This document shows positions 52,532-61,890 of a stretch of 64,000 nt of DNA, piece by piece. The stretch covers positions 1 through 64,000 of the forward strand of contig CAIJLV010000051.1 in the NCBI GenBank assembly GCA_903821635.1, in the 5' to 3' direction. Under the pieces are notes generated by a model that ran no database searches, was not told the origin of the DNA, and saw nothing but the letters and a program-made list of their open reading frames with translations. Source of the stretch: an uncultured Verrucomicrobiota bacterium (GTDB taxonomy: Bacteria; Verrucomicrobiota; Verrucomicrobiia; Limisphaerales; UBA9464). A program made the position numbers and the translations under genes. Position 1 is the stretch's first letter, and each line of letters starts with the position of its first letter.

Positions 52532-54784
52532 TCAAGGCCAAGTGACGACCGCGGAGGCGGCGGCGGAGGCGTCCGCGCGTTCTTCGAGCGAAGTGCGGAG
52601 ATGCGCGGCGCGGCGGGTGGCTTTCCCGGTGAAGACCGGGCGGCCGTTCACGGTGACGGTCAGGGGTTGGTCTAGGTCGAGCAGCCGATCGGAGAGCCGT
52701 AGGCTCATCGGGGAAGGGACTTCGCCTTCCAGCGTGAGAGTGCGTTCCTTGACCGTCGCGACGATCTTCTGCCGCTCCTTGAGCGGGGCTCCGGCCGGGA
52801 CTTGCAGCCAGTAAAAGCGCTGGTGGACCACGTCGTCCTGCTGCCAGACGAGGCGCTGGGGCCAGGGTTCGCGTTGGAATTTCGCCATCCACGGCAAGCC
52901 TTCGGCATCCTTGCGCTGCATCCAGTGGCCGAGGCCTTCATAGATCCGGACAAAGTGGACGTAACCGCCCGCGTCGGCCTGGGCCAATTGGTCGAGCAGG
53001 ACCCCGCGCTCGGCCGCGATTCGGTTGCGGTTGTAAGCGGCGTCATCACCGCCCATGAAGATGGCGAAGGGCAGATTTCGGAGCCCGAGCAGCGAAGCTT
53101 CGTTGGGGTGACCGGCCATCATCGCGGCGGCGGCAAAGCGGTCGGCCATGCGCGGGGCAAGCTGCCACACGCCGTCACCGCCGGCGGAATACCCCAGTAG
53201 GTAAACTTGGTTGGGGTTCACGCCCCGGAGCGCCACGTGGTCGTCGATCAGGCGTTGGAACAGGGGGTCAATGTGGCCTTCGTGCCACAAGTTCCACGTG
53301 TCGGTCGGCGCGCGCGGGGCGAGGTAAATTCCCTCGGCGGGTTCGTAGAGTCCGATCTGGTTGGTCCACTGTTTGTTGTTCACCGCGGCTGCGGTATTCC
53401 CACCTCCGTGCAGGGAGATCCACAGGCTGCGGCCACCCGCCGGGGCGGGGCCGAAGGTTTTTTCAAACCAGCGGAGCGTTTTGTCGCCCAGGGTGATGGC
53501 TTTTTGTTCGAGCTCGGCTCGGCGTTCGGCCGCGAGGGTGGCAGAACGATCGGCGGCGAGCAGTTCGAGGGCGCGTTCGGCCTCGGCCCGAGTGAGGGCG
53601 GTTTGCAGGGCGGGCGCGGTGGCGGGGCGTTCGTTCACGGGCAGTGCCAGCCACGTCTCCAGCGCGGCGAGGGCGGCGGAAACGGGCGCCAAGTCGGACC
53701 AATGAGCGTCGATCGTCGGATCGCCCGACGCGAGGGCGGTGAAGGGCAGTTCGCGCACGTCGTCGCCGAGGGTGAACCGTAGCCAGCCATGCACGCCCGG
53801 CTGGAGCGAAAAGCGCGGCATATCGTTGAGGTCGGCGGTGCCGGCCTTGGTTTCGGCCAGCGTGCACTGGCGGCGCACGCCGTCGAGCACGCAGACCTTG
53901 GCGGCGAGCCGGGTGCCGCCCGGTTTGTCCCAGAGGCGGACGCCGAGACGGGCCAATTCCGCCCCAGCCGGGGCCTTGGCGTAACGGGCGGTCACATTGA
54001 CGGCGGCGACGTCGCTGCGGTCGCGCGCCCACACCAGCGGGAAGTTCACGCCGGCTGATTTCCAAGAGGTGGCGTAAATCGCGTGGCGCGGCACGTCGGC
54101 TTTTGCTTGGGCGGCGTCGCCCACGAACCACCCGCGGTTGAGCCCGTGGGCGTCGTATTCGTCGGCCCCGGTGAAGTGCCAGTCGCCGTCCCAAATCTCG
54201 ACCCACGTGTGGTTGCCGCGTTCATTGGCCCAGAGTGGCGTGCCGACCGCCCGGGCGGGAATGCCGACGGCGCGGCACGCGTCCACGAGGATGATCGACA
54301 GGCCGGTGCAGGTCGCTTTGTTGAGCGCGATGGATTCGCTCGGGCTTTGGTTGGGGCGTTTGCGGCCCGTGTGGTAGTGGACGTTGAGGAGTTTGAAGAG
54401 TTCGCGGTTCAGCGCTTGGGCCGCTTCGGTGGCGGTCTTGGCGTCCTTCACGAGGCCGCGCGCCTTTTCGTAAAGGTCGGCGCGCCACGCTTCGCGAGTT
54501 TCGTCAAAGACGGCGTAGGGCACGACGTCGTTGTGAAACAGTTCCGTGGGCACCTGCTGCGCCCAAGGAAATTCCGCGCGGGCTTGGAAGGCTAGGTCCA
54601 AGTGGGTGCTGAGAAATTCCGCGGAAAGCGTCTCGCGATCCCGGGCGGGCATGTGGTTCACGAGGTAGCGGGCGGCGGCCAGTCCCGGTTCGCCATGCTT
54701 GGCTTGGGCGGCGGAGAGAAAGTCGTCCGCAGGGTCGCCCCAGGCGAAGCCGGCCAGACCGAAGAGAAGCCACACGTAACGCAC
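52532..54784 (-). CDS. secreted transglutaminase-like - alpha/beta hydrolase fusion
   Basis: About 750 residues from a GTG at 54784, which opens a signal peptide (VWLLFGLAGFAWG). The frame extends to 54982 but overlaps the divergent protease gene there. Residues about 100-210 are a transglutaminase-like (papain-fold) domain: C159 in KATCTGLSIILVDACRAVG, H192 in GNHTWVEIW and an Asp near 206. The middle is beta-rich. Residues about 480-650 are an esterase/prolyl-oligopeptidase-like alpha/beta hydrolase with SLHGGGNT as oxyanion region, the nucleophile S533 in GYSAGGDG and a likely catalytic His in GLGHWM. Both catalytic centres look intact. The fusion suggests action on cross-linked or esterified extracellular material. 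Confidence 0.87.
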   Translation of the reverse strand: MRYVWLLFGLAGFAWGDPADDFLSAAQAKHGEPGLAAARYLVNHMPARDRETLSAEFLSTHLDLAFQARAEFPWAQQVPTELFHNDVVPYAVFDETREAWRADLYEKARGLVKDAKTATEAAQALNRELFKLLNVHYHTGRKRPNQSPSESIALNKATCTGLSIILVDACRAVGIPARAVGTPLWANERGNHTWVEIWDGDWHFTGADEYDAHGLNRGWFVGDAAQAKADVPRHAIYATSWKSAGVNFPLVWARDRSDVAAVNVTARYAKAPAGAELARLGVRLWDKPGGTRLAAKVCVLDGVRRQCTLAETKAGTADLNDMPRFSLQPGVHGWLRFTLGDDVRELPFTALASGDPTIDAHWSDLAPVSAALAALETWLALPVNERPATAPALQTALTRAEAERALELLAADRSATLAAERRAELEQKAITLGDKTLRWFEKTFGPAPAGGRSLWISLHGGGNTAAAVNNKQWTNQIGLYEPAEGIYLAPRAPTDTWNLWHEGHIDPLFQRLIDDHVALRGVNPNQVYLLGYSAGGDGVWQLAPRMADRFAAAAMMAGHPNEASLLGLRNLPFAIFMGGDDAAYNRNRIAAERGVLLDQLAQADAGGYVHFVRIYEGLGHWMQRKDAEGLPWMAKFQREPWPQRLVWQQDDVVHQRFYWLQVPAGAPLKERQKIVATVKERTLTLEGEVPSPMSLRLSDRLLDLDQPLTVTVNGRPVFTGKATRRAAHLRTSLEERADASAAASAVVTWP

Positions 54785-54936
54785 GCGGAGGACGCTAAGA
54801 GCCGATTTGAAAATTGGAAGCGGGCAGGCGGGCTTGGGGGCTGAAATTCCAGTGGCAGTTTTCGGAGGTTCGGGGACTTTCTTTTCAAAGCGCTGGACGG
54901 ACCTGAAGCCTAGCTGGCGCGCCCCCTCTTCTTGCC

Positions 54937-57900
54937 ATGAAATTTTGGACCCACTTGCTTTTGGCGGTCGTGTTGGTCTCACCCGCGTTCGCGGAGCCGC
55001 TTGTCACCGCAATCATCAGCCTCGAAGGGGAACCGCTGGCGGCCCTGACGGCGACCCCTGGGCCGGGTGGCGCAGCTCGGGCGGGCTTGGCCCGGGCCGT
55101 GGCGGTGCGGCGGGCGGAAATCGCCGAGCAACAGGCGGCACTCAGGCCGCAGTTGACGGCCTTGGGCGCGGAATGGGTCGCGCACCACGACACGCTGCTG
55201 AACGCAGTCGTGGTGCGCGTGCCGGCAGCGCGTTTGGCCGAAATCAAGGCGTTGCCAGGCGTGGTCGGAGCCCAGCCGGAGCGGTTGTTCGAGCGCCATC
55301 TGGAGACCAGCACGCCGTTCCTGGGGGCGCCGGCCGCGTGGCGGAGCCGGCCGACCGGACTGACAGGTGCCGGGCTAAAGATCGGCATCATTGATTCCGG
55401 CATTGACTACCAACACGCCATGTTTGGCGGCAGCGGCAAAGTGGCTGACTTCACTAACAACGATCCGACGCGAATTGAGCCGGGCTCGTTTCCCACGGCG
55501 AAGGTGTTGGGGGGCACCGATTTTGTGGGCGACGGGTATGACGCTGGCGGGAGTGATGGTTCGCCCGCAGCCGTCCCCGACCCCGATCCCCTGGATCATT
55601 CGGAAAACGGGCACGGCACCCATGTGGCCGGGATCGCGGCCGGCTTAGGCGTGCTGACCAATGGCGTCACCTTTAGGGGCAGCTACCTCCAGTTGAGCAA
55701 TTTTGGGCAGTTCGAGGTCGGCCCTGGGGTGGCTCCGGAGGCCTCACTTTATGCCCTGAAGGTTTTTGGGCGGCGGGGTTCGACGGGCAGCTCGATCGTG
55801 GTGGCGGCCTTGGAATGGGCCTTAGACCCAAACCGGGACGGCAATTTTTCCGACCGACTCGACGTCGTGAACCTGTCCCTCGGCAGTGCGTTTGGACTCG
55901 ATGACCGAGCGGATCCAGAAGTTCAGACGGTGAACCGCATTTCCCAGAACGGCGTGCTCTGCGTGATCTCAGCCGGGAACAGCGGTAATCTCTACTACGT
56001 GGCCGGGTCGCCGGGCGTGGCGGCCCGGGCGATCACCGTGGCCAACTCGTTCGATGACGGTGCCGAGTTTGAATCGTTGCGCGTGGTGTCGCCGCCGCTC
56101 ATCGCGGGCGATTACGACTTCGTTGAGGGCGCCTTCACCCCGGCGTTGAATGAAACCGGCCCGATCACCGGCGAAGTGGTTTACGTGGACCCACCGCTCG
56201 CGTGCGACGAGACATTGGCCAATGCGGCCGCCTTACGCGGGAAGATCGCCCTGATCGACCGCGGCACCTGCTTCTTTGTGGATAAAATCCGACGGGCCCA
56301 AACCGCCGGTGCCCGTGCGGTCATTATGGTAAACAACACCGCCGGCACCCCGATTACGATGGGCGGCACGGATGCCTCCGACATTGTGATTCCGGGCGTG
56401 ATGATCACCCGCGCTAACGGAGCGGTGATCAAGTCGCAGCTCGCCACCGGTGTCACGGTGACGCTCGCCGCCGGGGGCGGCACCTTGCACCCGGAATTGG
56501 CCGATCAGCTTTCCGACAGCAGTTCGCGGGGCCCGCTGGCGCTGACTAGCCGGCTCAAGCCTGACCTCAGCGCGCCCGGCACCGGCATCAAGTCGGCCAA
56601 GGCGGGCGCCGGCACCGCAGGCGTGCTGCAAACCGGCACCTCGATGTCGGCCCCACAGGTGGCCGGAGCCGCGGCGTTGGTGCGGCAGGCGCGCCCGACG
56701 TGGACGCCAGAGGACGTCAAAGCGGTGTTGATGAACACCGCCGCCACCATGCAGGACGGGCAGCGGAATCTTTATCCGGAATCCCGCGTCGGCGCTGGCC
56801 GGATGGACGTGCAGCGGGCGATCTCGACCGCGGCCACGGCGCGGGTCGAAGCCACCAGCGGCGAAGTCAGCTTGTCGTTTGGCCTCCAAGTCGTCCGCCA
56901 GACCACCCGACTGGCGAAGCAGGTTCGGCTCCACAATTTTGGCGGCACGGGACTCACCTTTAACGCCACGGTCAGCAATTCCGTCGCGCAGAGCGGGGTG
57001 ACGTTTCGGGTGCTGACCAACAACATCATTGTGGGCGCGGGCCAGTCCGTGCTGGTGGATGTGCAGTTGGAAATCGACCCCACGCGGATCGATCAACTGT
57101 TGGACGCCACCACCGAGCCGCGCTTGAGCGAACGGCCCCGGTTTTCTGTGCCGGAAGCCAGCGGCCAAGTGTGGTTCACGAGTTCCGCCGGGGCGGTGCA
57201 TTTGCCGTGGCATGCGGTCGTGCGGGCGGCGGCGAACTTCGATGTGCTGGCGCTGGGGATCGGTTTGCCGAACTCCAACCGGTTCGAGTTGCCCACCCCG
57301 ACGCGCGGTCCCTCGGCGCACGCGCAGCCCGTGGTTTCCGGTTTCCTGTTGGGCGGCACCAAGAACCAGATCTCGGCGTTCGGGGCGGCGACCGATTTTC
57401 CGACCAAAAAATCCGCGGCTGACGCGACCGTTTATTTTGGCGTGGCGTTGGCCGAAGGGTGGACGAGTCCGCAGCGCGTCCTCAAATCGGTGGACGTCGA
57501 GATCGACACGACGGGCGACGGGGTGCCGGAATACACGATCATCAACAGCACCGCGGCGAACGTGCTCGCCCAAGACGAATACGACGTCGGCAGCATGAAC
57601 GACGCGTTGGTCAGCGCGGTGCGGGATGAAATCGTGCTCGCCGCTCATCTGCGCGACGAACGGTTGGACGAGGATGTGCTCAAGGGCATGACCGTGCTCG
57701 GGGCGATTGACCCCACGTTGCGCGACCCCGCCTTGCTCGACAATTCAGTGCTCGTCCACTCGGCCAAGGCGGCCGACATCGGTCTTTCGGCCACCAAGAC
57801 CAAGTTTCGCTACCGAATCTTGCTCGATGAAGGGGCGGAGTTTTCCGATTGGGCCACGTTTGACCTCGCCAAGCCCGTGCTGGACCCGACGCCCTACGGC

Positions 57901-58440
57901 TTGAATGGCACCCCCTACTTTGACGAAGGCCGCGGCGTGCGGTTTAACTTTGACCGCAGCGAAGCGGTCGCCGCCGGATTCACGATTGCGAACAGTCCGC
58001 GCGTCCTGCTCCTGCACCACCAGAACCTCGTCGGCGCTCGATTGGACAACCTGCGCCTCGATCTCGGCAAAGCCGACGCCGACAACGACACGTTGCCGGA
58101 CCTGTGGGAATTGGAGCAACTGGGCGAAATGACCAGCCTCGGCACCGGCGATGCCGACGGTGACGGCCAGACCAACGCGCAGGAATTGGCCGCGGGCACC
58201 AATCCGTTGGACGTCGTGCTGGGTGGCCGGGTGGAATCAGCCGACGGACTGGCCGGCGCCGCCACGCTCCGTTGGACCACCACCCTCGGACGCTATTACA
58301 CCGTGCAACGCAGCGACCGTCTGTCCGGGCCCTTTGCGCCCCTCCAGCGCCGCATCGCAGCCACGCCCCCGGCCAACACCTTCACCTTGCCCGACGCTGA
58401 GCCGGGCCAACCCGTCTATTACCGGGTGCTGCCGGACTGA
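54937..58440 (+). CDS. secreted subtilisin-like (S8) protease with PA domain
   Basis: A 1167-residue exported serine protease. The signal peptide is LLLAVVLVSPAFA and an inhibitor-like propeptide spans about 20-110. The catalytic triad is D153 (IIDSGIDYQ), H226 (GHGTHVAG) and S569 (TGTSMSAP). A PA (protease-associated) domain is inserted between His and Ser at about 405-515. Beta-sandwich fibronectin-like regions follow. Near residues 1045-1095 there are acidic calcium-binding loops of the thrombospondin-3/EF type (DADNDTLPDLWE, GDADGDGQTNAQE), common at the ends of verrucomicrobial exoenzymes. It is divergent from the transglutaminase-esterase gene, with a 152-bp shared upstream region. Confidence 0.95.
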   Translation: MKFWTHLLLAVVLVSPAFAEPLVTAIISLEGEPLAALTATPGPGGAARAGLARAVAVRRAEIAEQQAALRPQLTALGAEWVAHHDTLLNAVVVRVPAARLAEIKALPGVVGAQPERLFERHLETSTPFLGAPAAWRSRPTGLTGAGLKIGIIDSGIDYQHAMFGGSGKVADFTNNDPTRIEPGSFPTAKVLGGTDFVGDGYDAGGSDGSPAAVPDPDPLDHSENGHGTHVAGIAAGLGVLTNGVTFRGSYLQLSNFGQFEVGPGVAPEASLYALKVFGRRGSTGSSIVVAALEWALDPNRDGNFSDRLDVVNLSLGSAFGLDDRADPEVQTVNRISQNGVLCVISAGNSGNLYYVAGSPGVAARAITVANSFDDGAEFESLRVVSPPLIAGDYDFVEGAFTPALNETGPITGEVVYVDPPLACDETLANAAALRGKIALIDRGTCFFVDKIRRAQTAGARAVIMVNNTAGTPITMGGTDASDIVIPGVMITRANGAVIKSQLATGVTVTLAAGGGTLHPELADQLSDSSSRGPLALTSRLKPDLSAPGTGIKSAKAGAGTAGVLQTGTSMSAPQVAGAAALVRQARPTWTPEDVKAVLMNTAATMQDGQRNLYPESRVGAGRMDVQRAISTAATARVEATSGEVSLSFGLQVVRQTTRLAKQVRLHNFGGTGLTFNATVSNSVAQSGVTFRVLTNNIIVGAGQSVLVDVQLEIDPTRIDQLLDATTEPRLSERPRFSVPEASGQVWFTSSAGAVHLPWHAVVRAAANFDVLALGIGLPNSNRFELPTPTRGPSAHAQPVVSGFLLGGTKNQISAFGAATDFPTKKSAADATVYFGVALAEGWTSPQRVLKSVDVEIDTTGDGVPEYTIINSTAANVLAQDEYDVGSMNDALVSAVRDEIVLAAHLRDERLDEDVLKGMTVLGAIDPTLRDPALLDNSVLVHSAKAADIGLSATKTKFRYRILLDEGAEFSDWATFDLAKPVLDPTPYGLNGTPYFDEGRGVRFNFDRSEAVAAGFTIANSPRVLLLHHQNLVGARLDNLRLDLGKADADNDTLPDLWELEQLGEMTSLGTGDADGDGQTNAQELAAGTNPLDVVLGGRVESADGLAGAATLRWTTTLGRYYTVQRSDRLSGPFAPLQRRIAATPPANTFTLPDAEPGQPVYYRVLPD

Positions 58441-58686
58441 GCGCCCGCTGGGCCGCCCGCGTGACGAGGGCTGGAAGTGTGAGCCAGCGCGCCCTCGCCC
58501 CCGGGGCAAGGATGCGAGCCGGAGGCCCCCGCGAGGAGCTGCCCGTCGCGCTGGGATTGGCTGCCCCGGCCGGCGTGGTTGAGCGGGTGTTCGCACCCGT
58601 TGGCGAGTCACGTTCCCAAGGTGGGGCGGGCTATTTTGGGCTTCGCTCCGCCGTTGGGGGTGGCCACGCTGCGGCCCACATTCGCC
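58441..58686. other. GC-rich intergenic leader
   Basis: A 246-bp gap with no supported gene; the open frame from 58579 into the oxidoreductase is not protein-like. It could hold the promoter of the oxidoreductase gene, but no clear elements are seen. Confidence 0.4.
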
Positions 58687-59766
58687 ATGAAACGACGCAC
58701 CTGGAAAATCGCCGGCATCAACTTTGACCACTTCCACATGGGCGACCTGCTTCGCTATGCCCATGAACACCCGCACGTCGAGATCGTCGGGATCAGCGAC
58801 GAACAACCTGTGCGTATGGAGGAAGCCATCCGCAAAGGACTCGTCAGCCGCGACCGTGCCTTCACCGACTACCGCGAGTGCTTGGAAAAAACCCAGCCCG
58901 ACGTCGTCATCCTGTGCCCCGCCGCGTCGAAACACGGCGAATGGGTGAAGAAAGTCGCCCCCTACGGGCCGCACCTCATGGTGGAGAAGCCCTTCGCCGC
59001 CTCGCTCAAGGAAGCCGACGCCATGGTCAAGGCCATGGGCAAAGACCAAACCCTGATGATCAACTGGCCGCTCCAGTGGGTCGCGTCACATCGCAAGGCC
59101 TACGAACTCGTGTCCAAGGGCGTCATCGGCGAAGTGCTCAACGTCTGGCACATCGGCGGCAACCGCGGCCCGCTGTTCCACGGGGCCGACAAGGACGAAA
59201 AAACCCGCGAACAGGTCGCCAAGGAGAAGCCGCATTCCTGGTTCTACCAGCAGGCGCAGGGCGGCGGTTCGCTACTCGATTACCTCGGCTACGGCACCAC
59301 GCTCGGCACGTGGTTTCAGGGTGGGCGCCGCCCGCTCGAAGTCACCGCCACGGTGGACGAACCCGCGGGCCTGGAGGTGGATGAACACAGCATCGTCGTC
59401 GCCCGTTACGCGCACGGCCTGTCGAAGTTCGAGACCCGGTGGGGGACGTTCACTGATCCGTGGATCATCCAACCGCAGCCCAAGTGCGGCTTCGTCATCC
59501 TTGGCACCGATGGCACGGTGAGCAGCTACGACTACGACGACTACGTGACCGTGCAGACGCGGAAGAAGCTCGTGCCGCACCCGGTGCCCGCCCCCGCGCC
59601 CAAGGCCCCGCACCAGAACCCGGTGCAATACCTCCTGCACTGCCTCGACAAGGGCGTGCCGTTGGAAGGCCCGGTGAGCCTGCCCATCAGCCGCATCGGC
59701 CAGGAGATCGTGGACGCCGCCGTGAAGAGCGCGAAGCTGAAGAAGACGGTGAAGCTGGCCCAATGA
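58687..59766 (+). CDS. Gfo/Idh/MocA-family oxidoreductase
   Basis: A 359-residue NAD(P)-dependent sugar or inositol-type dehydrogenase. The N-terminal Rossmann fold begins KIAGINFDHFHMGDLLRYA, in which the usual GxGxxG is replaced by GINFDHFHMG, followed by VEIVGISDEQP. The conserved EKPFA motif (about residue 101) supplies the catalytic lysine. The C-terminal alpha/beta domain includes GGSLLDYLGYG and ends with VDAAVKSAKLKKTVKL. ATG 58687 is chosen since upstream codons are not family-like. PVC bacteria carry many such enzymes for processing unusual sugars; the substrate is unknown. Confidence 0.9.
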   Translation: MKRRTWKIAGINFDHFHMGDLLRYAHEHPHVEIVGISDEQPVRMEEAIRKGLVSRDRAFTDYRECLEKTQPDVVILCPAASKHGEWVKKVAPYGPHLMVEKPFAASLKEADAMVKAMGKDQTLMINWPLQWVASHRKAYELVSKGVIGEVLNVWHIGGNRGPLFHGADKDEKTREQVAKEKPHSWFYQQAQGGGSLLDYLGYGTTLGTWFQGGRRPLEVTATVDEPAGLEVDEHSIVVARYAHGLSKFETRWGTFTDPWIIQPQPKCGFVILGTDGTVSSYDYDDYVTVQTRKKLVPHPVPAPAPKAPHQNPVQYLLHCLDKGVPLEGPVSLPISRIGQEIVDAAVKSAKLKKTVKLAQ

Positions 59767-60090
59767 CGCCCCTCAATGAAGCCGCCGCACCCAGTCCTGA
59801 AAGCAAACCCTGCCCGGGTGATCTTTCAGTTCACTTGCGTTATTCCGGCTGGGTGTGAGGGCTGGCGGCAGTGGTCAAAACGGCCTCGGAATGCCCCCCG
59901 GGTTTGGCGGTGTCGCGTTGCCAGCTTGCCAGCGGAGCTCGTTGCGGTTGGAGTGCGTGCCGGATCGTCATTGTCGTTGCCCGAATTGGCAGGTTCGCTT
60001 GCGGCCCCTGTCAAACTTGCAGAGGTGACGAACTTGGTCGGACCGAGCCACTCATGTGTGCAGCTTCGCTTTAACTTCGTGAAATATATC
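59767..60090. other. 324-bp intergenic region, nothing recognised
   Basis: The frame leading into the DoxX-like gene is open here, but its translation resembles no protein. I see no RNA gene or terminator with a T-run. Confidence 0.4.
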
Positions 60091-60441
60091 ATGATCGCCC
60101 TGCAGTGGGTCGTAGCCCTCGGAATCCTCAATGTCTGGCTGTTTCGCTCAGGCAAGGCGACGCCGTTTCGCGGCGGCGACGCCAAAAACCTGCGCGAGGA
60201 ATTCGCCGCCTACGGGCTGCCCTTCTGGTTTATGTGCGTGGTCGGTGTGCTCAAGGTGGGGTTGGCACTTGCCCTCTTGGCCGCTATTTGGGTTCAAAGT
60301 TTGGCGCAACCGGCTGCGATCGGTCTAGGCGGGCTCATGCTGGGTGCCTTCGCCATGCACCTCAAAGTGAAAGACCCGATCAAAAAAGCTCTACCCGCCA
60401 TCGCAGTGCTCGCGATGTGCGCCGCCATTGCGTTGCTCTAG
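60091..60441 (+). CDS. DoxX-like small membrane protein
   Basis: A 116-residue four-helix membrane protein of the DoxX-like type. TM1 is MIALQWVVALGILNVWLF, then REEFAAYGLPFWFMCVVGVLKVGLALALL, LGGLMLGAFAMHLKVKDPIKKALPAIAVLAMC. The EFxxYGLP block and the KDP between TM3 and TM4 are typical. GTG 60079 is an alternative start. It is convergent with a second DoxX-like gene 12 bp away. Function in this group is unclear (quinone-linked or redox roles in some relatives). Confidence 0.75.
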   Translation: MIALQWVVALGILNVWLFRSGKATPFRGGDAKNLREEFAAYGLPFWFMCVVGVLKVGLALALLAAIWVQSLAQPAAIGLGGLMLGAFAMHLKVKDPIKKALPAIAVLAMCAAIALL

Positions 60442-60453
60442 GCGAGCGGCGCC

Positions 60454-60783
60454 TCAATACGCCGCCAAACAGAGATAGGCATTCAGCGCCAAATAGAAAA
60501 GTGCTGGGAGCGTCAGCATCAGGCTGTCCTTGATTTTGATTCGGACGCCCACCGCGACCAGCATCATCAGGGCAAGACCGGCCGCCGCCGCGCGCCCTAC
60601 CCAAGGCTGGCTTAGGCCGGCCAACAGACCGATCACCCCGCACAATTGCAATCCGCCGACCAACGCGCGCTGCGATCCAAGGTGATAGCGGTCGAACTCC
60701 AGCTTCATGTTGGCGGAAAGGAAGCAGGCTCCGCCGTATCCGAGAAATGAGATGGCGGAGAAAAGGATGAGCACGAGCTTCAA
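60454..60783 (-). CDS. DoxX-like small membrane protein, second copy
   Basis: About 110 residues from a TTG at 60783 that opens TM1 (LKLVLILFSAISFLGYGGACF). An ATG at 60873 would add 30 residues that are not membrane-like. The pattern EFDRYHLGSQRALVGGLQLCGVI in outline, then AAAGLALMMLVAVGVRIKIKD and TLPALFYLALNAYLCLAAY, parallels the convergent DoxX-like protein: EF-x-x-Y, then three helices with a KD between TM3 and TM4. Similarity is low, so these are old paralogues. Function unknown. Confidence 0.7.
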   Translation of the reverse strand: MKLVLILFSAISFLGYGGACFLSANMKLEFDRYHLGSQRALVGGLQLCGVIGLLAGLSQPWVGRAAAAGLALMMLVAVGVRIKIKDSLMLTLPALFYLALNAYLCLAAY

Positions 60784-61057
60784 CGCCCCGAACCTATGGC
60801 AGCCATGCACCGGCGTATAGGTGAGTCCTGCGGTGGGGCCAACTTTGCTCCTGAGCGTGGCGCCTATTTGCAACCAAGAGAGGCGGGATGCCGGCCGAAC
60901 GGGCGGTCACACTTGCCGGGAGTGGTAACCGGGGCAGTTCGCCCAGATTTGGATAGTTGTCCGAGTGTTCGAAGTCGTGACCCCAAGCCATTCGACCTGC
61001 CAGAACCCACTTCAATCCGGGCATCGGCCAGGAGCTCGTGGCCGCCGCCGTTCACCG

Positions 61058-61858
61058 CTATGGGTTCATGAGTTGCTGGTAAACCAGTTCGAACGAGTCG
61101 GGTGCCAAGCTGTGGTGGCCTTGGAACGGCAGGTCCAGGGTCGCCAAGAGAAAGATCAGGAGGCCAAGCAGCAGCGCCAGCATCGCCGTCAGCAGGTCGT
61201 GTAGCAGGCGGTTTTCGATGATCAGGAGCCATGTCAGCAGGAGACTTAGCAACGAGCCGGCAAACACGACCACCCACAAAATTTCAGGCAATTGTTGCGT
61301 GACGCTGTCTAGGCGCAGTCGGCGACATTCCACCATGTTGGAAAACTGCCTCAGCGTCTCAGCGTGAACCGCCTTCTGCCCCTCCGTCGCGGGTTCGAAA
61401 GCCGCGAGGGCCCGCTGGAACCCCGTGATAAGCGAGTTGCCGCCGAGGGGAACGATTCCGCGGCGCATTTCGGGCCAAGCCACGTCGATGACTTGCCGGG
61501 TGTATTCGCGCAGTAGGGTAGTCAGTTCAGTGCGCTTAAACTCCGGATACGTGTCCGCGCTACGATAAAGGGCGGCAACCGACGCCGCCTCCTGGCTGAC
61601 TGTGCCTTCCACCTCGCCGTAATTCTCCCACGCGCCAACGGAAATGAGCCCCAGCGTGATGCCGTAGAGGAGGCCGACCGCCGAGAGATACTGCCCGACC
61701 ACGTCATTGTAGTCCCGGTCACCCAACCAGCGGCGCACGACCTTCCGCGTCGCAACTTGCCCGGCTAAGGCCACGGTCTCGAACCCGATGATGACGATCA
61801 GGCAGAACAGCCACTGGGGTAGTTCATAGAGCCAAAGGACGTTGAAGGCGGAGTGCAT
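61058..61858 (-). CDS. DUF4239 (bestrophin-like) membrane protein
   Basis: A 266-residue protein with TM helices at the N-terminus (WLFCLIVIIGFETVALAGQV, YLSAVGLLYGITLGLISVGAW) and two at the C-terminus (ILWVVVFAGSLLSLLLTWLLI, AMLALLLGLLIFLLATLDLP). A soluble helical segment (about 75-185) lies between them. The blocks VSQEAASVAALYRSAD and LDLPFQGHHSLAPDSFELV match the DUF4239 family, a remote bestrophin relative possibly forming an ion channel. It is 32 bp from the end of the sugar-dehydrogenase gene on the same strand. Confidence 0.85.
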   Translation of the reverse strand: MHSAFNVLWLYELPQWLFCLIVIIGFETVALAGQVATRKVVRRWLGDRDYNDVVGQYLSAVGLLYGITLGLISVGAWENYGEVEGTVSQEAASVAALYRSADTYPEFKRTELTTLLREYTRQVIDVAWPEMRRGIVPLGGNSLITGFQRALAAFEPATEGQKAVHAETLRQFSNMVECRRLRLDSVTQQLPEILWVVVFAGSLLSLLLTWLLIIENRLLHDLLTAMLALLLGLLIFLLATLDLPFQGHHSLAPDSFELVYQQLMNP

Positions 61859-61890
61859 GTGGAAGCTAAATTCGAATCAAGGCGTCGTCG

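Noticed and set aside
59776-60090. Upstream extension of the DoxX-like protein by 105 residues
   Set aside because: The extension has no hydrophobic or conserved character, and the four-helix fold begins at 60091.
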